The translations under genes were made by a program, and so were the position numbers. From the NCBI GenBank assembly GCA_030068075.1, contig CM057831.1, positions 13,435,370 through 13,499,369 of the forward strand: a stretch of 64,000 nt of DNA, read 5' to 3'. Below, one piece after another: positions 34,221-44,835 of the stretch. The DNA is from Paguma larvata. Taxonomy: Eukaryota; Chordata; Mammalia; Carnivora; Viverridae. The number at the start of each line of letters is the position of its first letter. Positions within the stretch are counted from its first letter, which is position 1. The notes under the pieces were generated by a model. That model saw only the letters and a list, made by a program, of their open reading frames with translations, was not told the origin of the DNA and did no database searches.

Positions 34221-34228
34221 TTTTAAAA

Positions 34229-34665
34229 ATTATTTTGTAAAGCCTCGTGCTGAAATACTTGGCTGCGTACGGTACTGGGCTGAGCCCATTTCAGAAAAAA
34301 ACCAAGGGCGGTGGGGGGCGCAAAGCGCACACACGAGGAGGTCCCCTGGTTCTGGGGAGCTCCCCTCTCTCCGCGGTCAGTGGGAGGCAGCGGCAGCGCT
34401 GGTGGTCAGCACTTTCTCTGGGGCTTCCCCTCACCCCTGCCCCAGAGGTACCCATCCACACAGGGGCGCCCCAGACCAGGCGTTTACGGTTCCTCCGCCA
34501 GCCACAGGACAGCCCGAAAAACGTTCCCCTCCCCGTCTTTCAGACGGGTGCCTGGAGCAGTGACCAGCTCCTCTGGAGGGCAGGGGAGGAGGCATGAGTG
34601 AGGGGAGCTGAGGCCAAGTGGCTGTTTGTCAGAATCAGGCCTCTTATCAGAAATGAAGGAGATTA
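34229..34665 (+). repeat. Local duplicated unit, copy B (partial)
   Basis: GC-rich non-SINE sequence from taaagcctcgtgctg to gaaatgaaggagatt. Hand alignment with the minus strand of 40797-41228 shows about 16 mismatches in about 410 bp. It stops at a SINE in the place where copies A and C also carry a SINE, but the tail of the unit beyond that SINE is missing. Confidence 0.93.
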
Positions 34666-34890
34666 GGGGCGCCTGGGTGGCTCAGCTTGTTAAGCGTCGG
34701 ATTTCGGCTCATGTCATGATCTCTTGGTTCGTGAGTTCGAGCACCGCGTCGGGCTCTGTGCTGACAGCTTGGAGCCTGCTTTGGATTCTGTGTCTCCCCC
34801 TCTCTCTCTGCTCCTCCCCTGCTTGTGTGTGCAAATGCTCTCTCTCTCTCTGGCTCTCAAAGATGAATAAATAAACATTTAAAAAAAAAA
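34666..34890 (+). mobile_element. Felid Can-SINE at right edge of unit B
   Basis: Full-length. It starts directly after gaaatgaaggagatt, the target site used in copies A and C, yet its body differs from theirs and no second target copy follows its poly-A. This suggests a hybrid or exchanged SINE. Confidence 0.92.
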
Positions 34891-34914
34891 GCTCTGTTTT
34901 ATATATTGAGGGTA

Positions 34915-35145
34915 TTGGTAGCAAAACAGGAAGCCTTGGAGTCAGGCAGGTTTGGTTTCTGATTCTAGATCTACCGTTTATTAACCGTGCGACTTTCCTC
35001 AAATGACTTGTCTTTTGCTAAATCCCAGCTTCCTCATCTACAAATTGACGATAATATTACCTTTCTCACCAGTTTGGTATGACAATTAAATAAGATAAAA
35101 TAAATAAATCTCCTAGCTCACTAGTGCTTGGCAAACACACTGCAT
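34915..35145 (+). mobile_element. MIR element, sense
   Basis: ggaagccttggagtcaggcagg, gatctaccgtttattaacc, gcttcctcatctacaaattg and gtgcttggcaaacacactgc give sense MIR order. Confidence 0.8.
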
Positions 35146-35344
35146 CAGCAAGGACCATCGTTTCATTGCTGTTCTTATTAGCAAACTATATTCACTTGAA
35201 GAATGTTTAGGTGAATAAATTCAGCAATCAATAAAGGTATAATTCCCACCTTCAAGGAACTTCGAGTCCTGAGAAGGAGCTGCAAATGGGGATTCTGTGT
35301 TTCCGGGAGTCTACAGAGGACTGTGTATTTCAAGATTTACTGGG

Positions 35345-35366
35345 CAGGGTTCTTCAGAGAAACAGA

Positions 35367-35413
<47 letters not shown>

Positions 35414-35580
35414 GAGATTTATTACGAGGAATTGGCCCCCATAATTATAGAAGCTGAAAAGTCTCACGATCCACTGTCCACAAGGTAGAGACCGATGGAG
35501 ACACGGAGAGGCTCGAATGCAGATTGCTAAGCGAAAGGGGCCAATCCGAAAAGACTCCACCCCCTATGATTCTTGGTTTA
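35345..35580 (-). mobile_element. MaLR-type LTR fragment, antisense, with (CA)n
   Basis: gcagggttcttcagagaaacag, then (CA)n, gagatttattacgaggaattgg and aattatagaagctgaaaagtc resemble the antisense end of MLT1-like LTRs. Family assigned from memory. Confidence 0.5.
35369..35411. repeat. (CA)n microsatellite
   Basis: Uninterrupted CA run of about 21 units. Confidence 0.97.
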
Positions 35581-35972
35581 TTACATTCTGGAAAAGACAA
35601 AACTATGGAGGCAGGAAGATCAGTGGTTGCCAGGGATTAGACGGGAGGGCGGATGAACAGGCTGAGCACAGAGGATTGTGAAGACAGTGACGCGATTACG
35701 TTACTACGATGGTGAATACACGTCAGCACGCATTCGTCCAAATCCAGAGAATGGGCAACAGCAAGAGTGAACCGTCATGTAAATTACAGAGTTTGGGTAA
35801 GAACGATGTCGTCCATGTAGGTTTAGGGGTCGTGACAAATGTCGAGAACGGGGAAGCCTATGCGTGTGTAGGGGCAGGGGGAGGATGGGAACTTCCTGTA
35901 CGCTCAGCCCAATTTTGCCATGAACATAAAATTGCTCTAAAAAATAAAGTTTTTAGTTTTTTAAAAACGTAA
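35581..35972 (+). mobile_element. Old L1 3' UTR, sense
   Basis: ctggaaaagacaaaactatgg, agatcagtggttgccaggg, tgccatgaacataaaattgctc and a final aataaag follow the L1M-type 3' UTR order. Confidence 0.8.
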
Positions 35973-35979
35973 GAGGATA

Positions 35980-37598
35980 ACCTGTTTGCTCTGGAGTTCC
36001 ACCCTCACTCTGCCACAAGCGGAAATGGGGATATACTTACGGCCCTCTTTCGATCGCACAGTGACAGCATCTCATTGGGTGGCGGGTGAAGAACTTTCCG
36101 GAAACTGGCTTCCCGAAGGAGGTCCTGGGACGGAGCCCCCTGCTCACCTGCCCGCCTGCACCACTCATGCCAGGGGGTGTCTACAAGAAAGTAAGGGGCT
36201 ACCCTTTTGTCATAGCAGCTTACCCTTTACCTAACACATAGAATAAGTGAATGGACAGACGAAGAAATGAATGCACAGATCTTTTGTGGAGTACACAGGA
36301 TCAAATAGTCCCAGCATTTAAGCAGCGTTTGATGAGTTTAATTCACAAATGCCTGGAAATTAAGGCAAAAGGAGGAACACGCGTCCTAAACCACATCTGA
36401 TGAAAAGATTACCCATTTTCCTCTGTGTTTGATCCCAGAACGTTCTGAGATTCTGTATTTCCAGACACGACGGATTTATCGCCATAGGATCCTACAGTTA
36501 CTGGGGGTGAGGCGGGGGGAGGAAGGTAGGAGGTAGGAGATTTTCAAGCAGTAAAAGAAATATTGGACAGATGATAAGCCCTTCAGAGATAGAGGCTATA
36601 GTTTCTCCCTTCTCTGGATGCCCCTTCCTGCCCTCTCCTATCTCCCCCTCCCCGCCCCCACCTCCCCTCCTGTGCTTCTGCTTGGTACTCCTCTCTCTGT
36701 ATAAACTGCAACTCTGCCGATCCTCCCTGGGGACTGGGCTCTGACTGCTGTTCCCTGGAGAGGAGAGATGGTAACGAGGCCAGCGCTTTGGGGAATAAGA
36801 ACCGAAGCCTGCAAATCTGGGAGGAAATTGTGTTATCATTGAATTATAACTTCTCGGTAGAGGAAGTCACTTGATCTTTTCCGCCAACTCTGGGAAAAGC
36901 GACACAGCCACTTAATGCTGACCTTAGATCACCTCTTTGTTCAGTAAGATCAGTCCTCACCTTCCCAGAGAGATGGGGCTGGCTTGGGGCGACACTAAAA
37001 TGGCTAAGCCTCTAAGATTGTTTAGGAACTTTGTGAGTTTCTCTGTAGCCTCTTCACTCTGGTTCTTCAAGTAAAAAAAATAAAAATCACAACTCTGGGA
37101 AGAAAAGAGGCCACAGAAATAAGAAGTCTCCAGCCGATGAGAAGGGCTCTGTCAATAAGGGAACATTTGCCAAATTACTGGAATACCAGGCTCCAAAGCA
37201 TTTGAGATCTGGTAATCATTTTAATAAAAAAAATGTCTCCAGCCCATGCGCCTTAGAAAGTTTTTTGCAAAATGCAGACCAGTTCGAAAGAGGAAAACTT
37301 CCCCCCCTCCCGGTGACAATCACTATTAATATTTCAAAGTTTAGTCTTTTCCTCCCCCCCCTCCCCCGCAATGGTCTCCGGGTCTCTCACCATCCCTCTC
37401 TACCTCTTTCTCTGTCTTGCTCCCTCCCTCGTGCCAAGCTGGGAGTGTAAAGTACCGACTGTTCTGTCACTGGCTTAATGGTTGAATCATATATAAGAAA
37501 TCCTTCTTCCGTTTTTAAACCCGCATAGCCACAAGAGGCCGATTCAGCTCTGGGCTCTTAGCGGAGGGCAGGTTTACGTATAGGGTGGTTCTTGCATT
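35980..37598. other. Intergenic sequence, nothing firmly recognised
   Basis: Positions 37290-37520 (cccggtgacaatcactattaat...tggttgaatcatatataag) have the flavour of an antisense L1ME 3' end. The rest is unassigned. C-rich and G-rich runs lie at 36500-36530 and 36640-36670. Confidence 0.45.
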
Positions 37599-37599
37599 C

Positions 37600-37890
37600 A
37601 CAAAGGCCCGCTGGGTGGCCATTCGGTACCAGGCTCTGTGCTGGGCTTTAAATAGATGAAAGATACTCGGGCGGGCCTCGGGGAGCTTGTAGTCCAGCCG
37701 GGAGGATGGATGATAGACAAGTAATTACCAGGGGGGCGAACATTACACAAAAAGAAACATGAGGGTTCTTGGGGATACGTAACAAGGGCCGGGCTAGGGC
37801 GGGAAAGCGATACCTCAGAACTGTTTCCCTGAAGAGGATCTCACTGGTACTGTCTCCAAGCCAATTCACCTTCTTGCTAAGTCCCTCCAC
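37600..37890 (-). mobile_element. L2 fragment, antisense
   Basis: accaggctctgtgctgggc, cggggagcttgtagtccagcc and gacaagtaattaccagg follow antisense L2 3' sequence. Confidence 0.65.
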
Positions 37891-37965
37891 TGGTGGGTGA
37901 GAAGCACGCGGGGCCGGTCAGGCTGTATGTAGGCATGTATTTATGTATTACTATTATTATGTTTA

Positions 37966-37976
37966 AGTTTATTTAT

Positions 37977-38017
<41 letters not shown>

Positions 38018-38175
38018 ACTAGTGGGTGAAGGGTAGAGAGAGAAAGAAGAGAGAATCCCAAACAGGCTCTGCACTGTCAGCACAGAGCCCAATGCGGGGC
38101 TCAAACTCGCAAACTGTGAGATCAGGCCCTGAGCAGAAGTCAGGCGCTCAACCAACTGAGCCACCCAGGTGCCCC
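37966..38175 (-). mobile_element. Felid Can-SINE with (GA)n
   Basis: Antisense copy with a (GA)n run of about 33 bp at 37979-38012. Flanking duplication caggctgt at 37919-37926 and 38176-38183, with about 40 bp of AT-rich tail-side sequence between. Confidence 0.92.
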
Positions 38176-38274
38176 CAGGCTGTTTTGAAACACAGCCCTG
38201 CTCACCAAAGTCATGCAATCATCCAAGTTCAGTGTCGAAGGAAATGGACCCTCTCCCACACTGCCGTTAGAATT

Positions 38275-38790
38275 TAAACAGGTACACTCCTTCCAGGAAA
38301 ACACCTTGGCAATATATGTCCCGAATAAAACGTTAAGAAGTTACCTAAGCTTTGACCCAGTAATTCTTCACCAGGAGTCTAGCCTAAGAAATCGATGAGA
38401 AGTTTAGACACACTTTTATTGTATTATATTGTATTTTTATTTTTATTTGAGTATAGTTGATAAAGTTACATTCATTTCAGGCATACAACACAGTGACAAA
38501 CACAACTCTATAAACAAAAATTCTTGATACTATTGTTTATGATTGTGGGGGAAAAGGAGCAACCTAAATATTCATCAAAATCAGAAAGACAAATAAATTA
38601 TAGTCTACTCATCTCGTGGAATACTGCGTCATGAATAATCATAGCAACCATCTGTTAAACATTAACTATGTCGCAGAACCTGTTGAAAGCTTTTGAAATA
38701 TTACCTTGAAAAAAATACCTAATTATATGGAAAATGCTTATCATGTAAAGTCGAGAGGAAAAATGGGAATCAAGATTTTATTTATAGTCT
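38275..38790 (+). mobile_element. Old L1/HAL1-like fragment, sense, with antisense L1 insert
   Basis: aagctttgacccagtaattc, ggagcaacctaaatattcatc and gtggaatactgcgtcatg read as sense L1M/HAL1 3' region. Positions 38420-38535 (tttgagtatagttgataaag, aggcatacaacacagtgac) are an antisense L1 3' piece in between. Confidence 0.6.
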
Positions 38791-38797
38791 AATTTGT

Positions 38798-39016
38798 GGG
38801 CACCTGGGTGGCTCAGTCGGTTAAGCGTCCAACTTCAGCTCAGGTACTGATCTTGTGGTTCACGAGTTCAAGCCCCACGTCGGGCTCTGTGCTGACAGCT
38901 CAGAGCGTGGAGCCTGTTTCAGATTCTGTGTCTCCCTCTCTCCCTTCCCCTCTCCTGCTTGCGCTTTGTCTCTCTCTGTCTCAAAAATAAATGAACATAA
39001 AAAAAAAAAAAGAATC
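38798..39016 (+). mobile_element. Felid Can-SINE
   Basis: Full-length copy. Target duplication atttatagtctaatttgt / atttacagtctaatttgt at 38780-38797 and 39017-39034 (18 bp, one mismatch). Confidence 0.96.
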
Positions 39017-39131
39017 ATTTACAGTCTAATTTGTATTGGGTCATATGTTTATATGCAAATACAACGGAAACGACGGGATGCTAATGATGGTAAGATCACA
39101 AGTGACTGATAATCTCTTCTCTTACTTTTTT

Positions 39132-39350
39132 AAAAATTTTATCTATTTATTACTATTTTGAGAGAGAGGGAGAGGGCAGCATAAGTGAGGGAGGGAAAGA
39201 GAGAGAGGAGAGAGAGAGAGAATCCCAAGCAGTATCCATGCCATCAGCACACGGAGCCCAACTCCCGGCTCGATCTCACAAACTGGAAGCTCATGACTCG
39301 AGCTGAAACCAAGAGTCAGACGTTTAACCGACTGAGCCACCCAGGTGCCC
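39132..39350 (-). mobile_element. Felid Can-SINE with 18-bp target duplication
   Basis: Antisense copy with a perfect duplication ctcttctcttactttttt at 39114-39131 and 39351-39368. Confidence 0.95.
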
Positions 39351-39554
39351 CTCTTCTCTTACTTTTTTGTATTTCTGTATTTCTAAATTTTCTGTGATGA
39401 AGTACCTGAAACACATCGATGTACTTTAAGACATTATCTTAAAAACACAATTTGGATGCTATTACTGACTCCTTTTCATGAAATAATTATAAATGTTGGG
39501 AAAAAAAAAAAACCAGAGTACATCAGATGGATGTCGATAAAATTGCCAGCGGTA

Positions 39555-39752
39555 GGGACACGTGAGTGGCTCAGTCATCGAGCGTCCAACTTCGGCTCAG
39601 GTCGTGACCTCACGGTTTGTGAGTTTCACCCCCACATCGGGCTCGTCGCTGACAGCATAGAGCCTGCTTCGGATCCCCTGTCCCCTTCTCGCTGCCCTCC
39701 CCCCTTGCGTGCTCTCTCTCTCAAAAAGGGAGTAAACATTAAAAAAGAAAAG
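39555..39752 (+). mobile_element. Felid Can-SINE, diverged
   Basis: gggacacgtgagtggctcag head, full body with small deletions, tail aaagggagtaaacatt then poly-A. Confidence 0.9.
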
Positions 39753-39884
39753 GAAAGAGAAACGAAGTTTCCAGTGGCCCTACTTCCCAACAAAGGTGGA
39801 ACTCGCAGGGTGGCATCGGCTCCGCTCCTCCCCTGGCCAGACGCTGCCTGGGTTGCCCTAGACACGTTGGAATTCCTCCGGAGA

Positions 39885-40325
39885 GAACATGGGCTTGAAT
39901 CCTGATCCTATCACCTAATGGGTAGACCCAAGACAACAGCTCGCTTCGCCTCTCCAATTCTCACTTTCTCCCTCTGTCAAATGGGAGCAGTAACGGGGAC
40001 CTCACAGGGCTGCTGCGAGGCTCGATTAAGACCACGAACGGGAGGGGCGCCTGGCGGGCTCAGTCAGTTAAGCATCCGACTTCGGCTCAGGTCATGATCT
40101 CGCGGTCTGCGAGTTCCAGCCCCGAGTCGGGCTCTGTGCTGACAGCTCAGAGCCTGGAGCCTGCTTCGGATTCTGTGTCTCCCTCTCTCTCTGCCCTTCC
40201 CCTGCTCACACTCTGTCTCTCTGTCTCTCAAAAACAAATAAACGTTAAAAAAAATTAAAAATTAAAAAAAAAAAAAGACCACGAACGGGAAACGGTCTCT
40301 GCAAAATGCCGGCACCTGCTGACTT
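39885..40325 (+). mobile_element. MIR element, sense, split by a SINE
   Basis: gggcttgaatcctgatcc, ctccctctgtcaaatggg and gggctgctgcgaggctcg before the SINE, then gtctctgcaaaatgccggcacc after it. Confidence 0.75.
40044..40274 (+). mobile_element. Felid Can-SINE inserted in MIR
   Basis: Full-length, near consensus, 16-bp perfect target duplication aagaccacgaacggga at 40028-40043 and 40275-40290. Confidence 0.97.
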
Positions 40326-40439
40326 AGTGCTGGCTCTGCGCCGGCAGCTCGGGGGCTGCTCGCTGACGGTCCCCCCAGCTGTCATCGGGTTTGCTCCTGA
40401 CACACCCGTAGGGTTTGCCCAGTCTTCTGCCTGCGGGAC

Positions 40440-40573
40440 GGATTGGGGTTAGCGATGGGTTCCTCGGCAAGGGGTCCATGCCAAGGACAACAAACAGCTG
40501 TGGTAAAGCTGGGGGAAGATAGTCAATCTCCTCCATTTCTTTCTCTCTCTTTTTTTAATGTTTATTTATTTTT

Positions 40574-40605
<32 letters not shown>

Positions 40606-41228
40606 ACATGAGCTGAGGAGGGACAGAGAGAGAAGGAGACACAGAATCGGAAGCAGGGCTCCAGGCTCTGAGCTGTCAGCACAGAGCCTGATGTGGGACT
40701 TGAACCTACCAACCAGGAGATCATGACCTGAGCCGAAGTCGGACGCTTAACAGCTTAACCGACCGACCAGCTGAGCCACCCAGGCACCCCCCCATCTCCT
40801 CCATTTCTGATGGGAGGCCTGATTCTGACAAACAGCCCCGTGGCCTCGGCTCCCCTCACTCATGCCTCCTCCCCTGCCCTCCAGAGGAGCTGGTCCCTGC
40901 TCCAGGCACCCGTCCAAAAGACAGGGAGGGGAACGTTTTTCGGGCTGTCCTGTGGCTGGCGGAGGAACCGTAAACGCCCGGTCTGGGGCGCCCCTGCGTG
41001 GATGGGTACCTCTGGGGCAGGGGTGAGGGGAAGCCCCAGAGAAAGTGCTGACCACCAGCGCTGCCGCTGCCTCCCACTGACCGCGGAGAGAGGGGAGCTC
41101 CCCAGAACCAGGGGATCTCCTCGTGTGTGCGCTTTGCGCCCCCCACCACCCTTGGTTTTTTTCTGAAATGGGCTCAGCCCAGTACCGTACGCAGCTAGGT
41201 ATTTGAACAAGCAAGGCTTTATAAAGTA
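40440..41228 (-). repeat. Local duplicated unit, copy C (most complete)
   Basis: Minus-strand copy. 41228-40797 matches copy B, 40895-40440 matches copy A, so it spans both. It contains the SINE 40540-40793. The unit is GC-rich, has no recognised relation to a gene or named repeat, and all its long open frames lack an ATG start. Confidence 0.92.
40540..40793 (-). mobile_element. Felid Can-SINE inside unit C
   Basis: Antisense copy with an expanded head (two ggtcggttaag-like blocks) and (GACA)n stretch at 40584-40603. Duplication atctcctccatttc at 40526-40539 and 40794-40807 is the complement of the target site in unit A. Confidence 0.95.
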
Positions 41229-41244
41229 ATTTTAACTTTTATTT

Positions 41245-41452
41245 TGAAATCTTTTTATTAATATTTTAGTTATTTCTCTTGAGAGAGAGAGAGAACACAA
41301 GCGGGTGAGGGACAGAGAGAGAATCCCAGGCAGACTCGGCATGGTCAGTGCAGAGCCCAATGGGGAGCTCACACCCATGAGCCGTGAGATCTGACCTGCG
41401 CAGAAATCAAGAGTTGGAGGCTTACCAGACTGAGCACCCCCCTCCCCAGCAC
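41245..41452 (-). mobile_element. Diverged Can-SINE at the edge of unit C
   Basis: Antisense copy, head degraded (gactgagcacccccctccccagcacccc). Shares the tail string ttagttatttctcttga (complement of the unit-B left SINE tail) with 34189-34208. Confidence 0.82.
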
Positions 41453-42399
41453 CCCTCACTTTTATTTTAAAAGCAATCCCTGAGAAGTGATAGGTCTGCA
41501 ACTTGGAGAGAGACTAAAAACTGTAACTTTCCAGCACTCATGGCTAAAGGAGTAAAGCTATTTCCCCAGGGCTGGCCTTAAATAAAATCTCCTTTGAAAT
41601 TTTATAACATATACTGGGTGCCTACTTTGTGTTAGGTTGCTTCCTCGGGGGGGTTAACTGGGTTGAGCATAAGGGACAGACACTCACGCATCAGTCATCA
41701 GTGTGTGTCCTGATGGAGTTACGGATTACTCTCAAGCTTGTGGTCCACTGTGGCGCCTGATTCTTCTCACCTACACGCCCCGCTCGCTACCCGCGTTTGT
41801 GCAATTGATTTAACCCGCCTCCATTTACCCCAACCAAACATCAAAGCAGTGGTTTCCGACTTATCATCTCTCCAATATAATAGACCATTTGAACCACAGA
41901 GAAAAATCCAAATGCCGGCTCTTCCAGATTTATGGGCATGTGGGGGTGTTGTCCCTAAAAATAATGAGACCTCATGTCCGCGGGGGCTCTGCAGTCAAAG
42001 CAATAATTTCAAAGCTGGATATCAGCAGAAAAACTAATGAGACCATTTAAAATGTGTGTTAATACGGTATGCGTATAAAATTAACAACCCTTTGATCGCT
42101 GAGCCACAAACACCCACCCGAGGTCGATCTGGAAGTCACGAAGAGGATTGTCGCTCCGGGGCAGGGCGCCAGACGTGAGCGGGAAGGCACTGGAGCCTAG
42201 GGATGACCCAGCTGCATCTTAAAATTAATACTGTGTTAAATTAGCTCCCATGTTAATGCAATTTTGTAACAGCTGCCTGGACGGTGGGAGCAAGAGCCGT
42301 TGGGGACACGCAGGGACCTGCCTCGGGCCCATTCCCCTCTCTTTGGTTAATCAGTACCAAAGAATAAAGGCACACTCACTGCCTTACTGGGAACGTATC
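41453..42399. other. Intergenic sequence, mostly unique
   Basis: A short MIR/L2-like patch at 41605-41640. Positions 41800-42350 show no repeat signature and look non-random (see findings). Confidence 0.5.
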
Positions 42400-42580
42400 T
42401 ACCACTCTGTGAGCGCTCACTAAGCACCAAGTGCTGGGCTCACTCCTTTACACGCATTATCTTGCTTATTCTTTCCAACGTCATTGCGAGGTGGGCCCCT
42501 GCCAGTGTCCCGTCTAACAAATACGGAGACGATGCTCTGACGTGGCTTGCCCCGTCTCACCGGCAGGTGGGTGAGCTGGG
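42400..42580 (-). mobile_element. MIR element, antisense
   Basis: gtgagcgctcactaagcaccaag, cacgcattatcttgcttattc and tggcttgccccgtctcacc follow antisense MIR order. Confidence 0.75.
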
Positions 42581-42622
42581 GATTTTTTGCCGGGGTTCGT
42601 CTGTCTTTAAGATGCTCTTTTA

Positions 42623-42844
42623 GGGGCGCCTGGGTGGCTCAGTTGGTTGGGCGGCCGACTTCGGCTCAGGTCATGATCTCACGGTCTGTGAGTTCGAGCC
42701 CCGCGTCGGGCTCTGTGCTGACAGTTCAGAGCCTGGAACCTGCTTCAGATTCTGTGTCCCCCTCTCTCTCTTCCCTTCCCCTGCTCATACTCTGTCTCTG
42801 TGTCTCTCAAAAATAAATAAAAAACGTTTAAAAATTAAAAAAAA
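42623..42844 (+). mobile_element. Felid Can-SINE
   Basis: Full-length, 14-bp perfect target duplication aagatgctctttta at 42609-42622 and 42845-42858. Confidence 0.97.
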
Positions 42845-42998
42845 AAGATGCTCTTTTAACGTGTAGTGTGGATTTCCTTCTTACAAACATCAGTGGTGTG
42901 CTTCCTTCACACAGGCCGAGGGGCTTTCTCTACTGTATTGCAACCGAAGTCTAGAAATATTTCCAGCCTACAGATTGATACCTGTTCTTTTTCTTTTA

Positions 42999-43218
42999 AG
43001 TTTATTTTATTTTTATTTTGAGAGAGAGAGAGTGAGAGAGAGCGCACGCACACGAGGGCACAAGTGGGGGAAGGGCAGAAAGAGGAGAGACGGAATCCCA
43101 AGCAGCCTCTGCACCCTCAACGCAGAGCCCAATGCGGAGCTCGAACTCATGCCCCATGGCATTGTGATCTGAGCCGAGATCAAGAGTCAGAGGCTTAATG
43201 AACTTGGCTGCCCAGGCA
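42999..43218 (-). mobile_element. Felid Can-SINE, diverged
   Basis: Antisense copy, (GA)n-rich body at 43019-43042, degraded head (ggctgcccaggcac). Confidence 0.9.
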
Positions 43219-44479
43219 CAGCAAAGACATGGCGAGTTGAGAGGAGTTCAGAGACGGGCCCCCCGGCGGGCTGGGGTAGAGGCATCTGCCTTTGCTCTCT
43301 TAGGTCTGCCCCTAATCCTGCCCCATCACCAGAACACGGGGAGGAAGAGCGGAGAAGGCTCTTGGAACGCAGCCCCGGGCTCGGAAAGTCTGGCAGAAAT
43401 GGATCCTCCCCGCAGGGCATCTGGGCATCTGTTCACCGCCCGGCACTTTCTGAACTAGCCCGGTCAGAGAAGAGACATCTGTGACCTCATCCAAATGGCC
43501 GGGGATCATGGGGAATGAGAAGCCGCCCACGCTGGCCACGCGGACCACCTCCCCTCCCCCCCGCCGGCCACAGATGTATTTTAACCTGCCGTCCCTTGCT
43601 CTCCCATTGCAGCAACCCCTGAGGGGACAGCAGGGACGGCCTTGCTGAGGTGCGTTTCCCGGGACACCTCGGGGCAAAGTCCTGTCGCACATAACATGTC
43701 CCGTGGAACGAGTCACGCTGAAGCCAGCCTCTGCCAGCAGAGCCTTGAATGCCTTTCAGAAGCTACCAGAAAGACAGCCAACAAACCCATCCTTCCTTTT
43801 GAGAAGGGAAGAAAGAGAGGCAGGCAGTTGACAAGGAAGGAAGGCTCCTGGGGAGAGGCGGAACCCAGCTTCCAGTCACAGGGTGGCAGGGAGAGAGAAT
43901 GGATTAGGAAAGAAATAGTCAGTGACGTAGGCTTCTTTCTATTTTCACAACCGAGATCCCCTGGCTGACCTTTCGGGCCAGCCGGGACATTACACCACAC
44001 ACTGAGCATGCAAAGAGGGCCCACGCCGTCTCTCTCTGCTGCTCTCTCTCCTGCTTGCCCCAGGATGTCACTTAGTCCCTGGGGCCACCCCAGTTTCACC
44101 AGAAAACCCCAAACACACAGCCTCCCTGGCGCGCCAAGATGGCGTCGGGAAGAAGGCTTCAACAGCAGGATGGCTCTGGGGCCCACACGCTGACATCTGC
44201 TCCGGAGGCACGAGTCCTGGCTGCCAAGCTTCGGGCGGGCTCCCTCACATAGACGACAGGGGAATGCGAGCGCACAGCAGTGGGGAAGTCGCCCCCCGTG
44301 CCAGACCTCAAGAGCTCAGGCCGCTCTCCTCGTTCTCTTAAAAACCTATGAAGGGCAAACGGCCCTACAGACCACCAGACAAATGTCTGCTTGCCTTTTG
44401 GGCTGGACTTCTTTTTTAGCTCATGACACATTTCCATAATCCCCCAAATCCAACGCACTCAACACCCTCCACAGTCTAG
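43219..44479. other. GC-rich intergenic sequence, nothing recognised
   Basis: Several overlapping open frames of 60-157 codons occur on both strands because stop codons are rare in GC-rich DNA. No domain, no splice-supported exon and no repeat could be supported. Confidence 0.5.
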
Positions 44480-44835
44480 CCTAAACATGGTCGTGAAATC
44501 TGCCTCTGGCTACCAGGACCGCGCTAACGTGGGCAATTCGCCCTTCTCTGACCCCCTATCGACTCGCCATGTCTTTCTGGAGCCATTCACTTTACCAGGC
44601 AAGGCCCCCCTTCTCACCTCCTCTTAGCCGATAAAACCCTACTTATCTTTCAAGGGCCAGCTCAATTGTCGTCTCTATCACGATGCCCTCCTTCATCGTT
44701 CCAGCTACAAGTGATCTATGAGATATGAACAGGACACCTCATGTGGCCCTTCCGACATTCTGGCATGTATCATGGACACCGGTGAGCTTCTCTCCCGTTA
44801 CCATATTGCAAGTTCTTAGTGGTCAGCCAGTGTTT
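44480..44835 (+). mobile_element. L2 3' end, sense
   Basis: tttctggagccattcacttta, cctacttatctttcaagggc, cagctcaattgtcgtctc and atgccctccttcatcg are sense L2 3' order. Confidence 0.75.

Noticed and set aside
34247..34597. A 116-codon frame in unit B with a matching frame in unit C (40860-41210) looked like a duplicated small gene.
   Set aside because: The frames start at GTG in B and TTG in C, with no ATG. Other frames of the same DNA are equally open in both copies, and about six residues differ for roughly a dozen base changes, so there is no sign of protein constraint.
43198..44458. Several frames up to 157 codons on both strands near 43.2-44.5 kb.
   Set aside because: GC-rich DNA has few stop codons. 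No homology, no exon-like borders, and the frames shadow one another.
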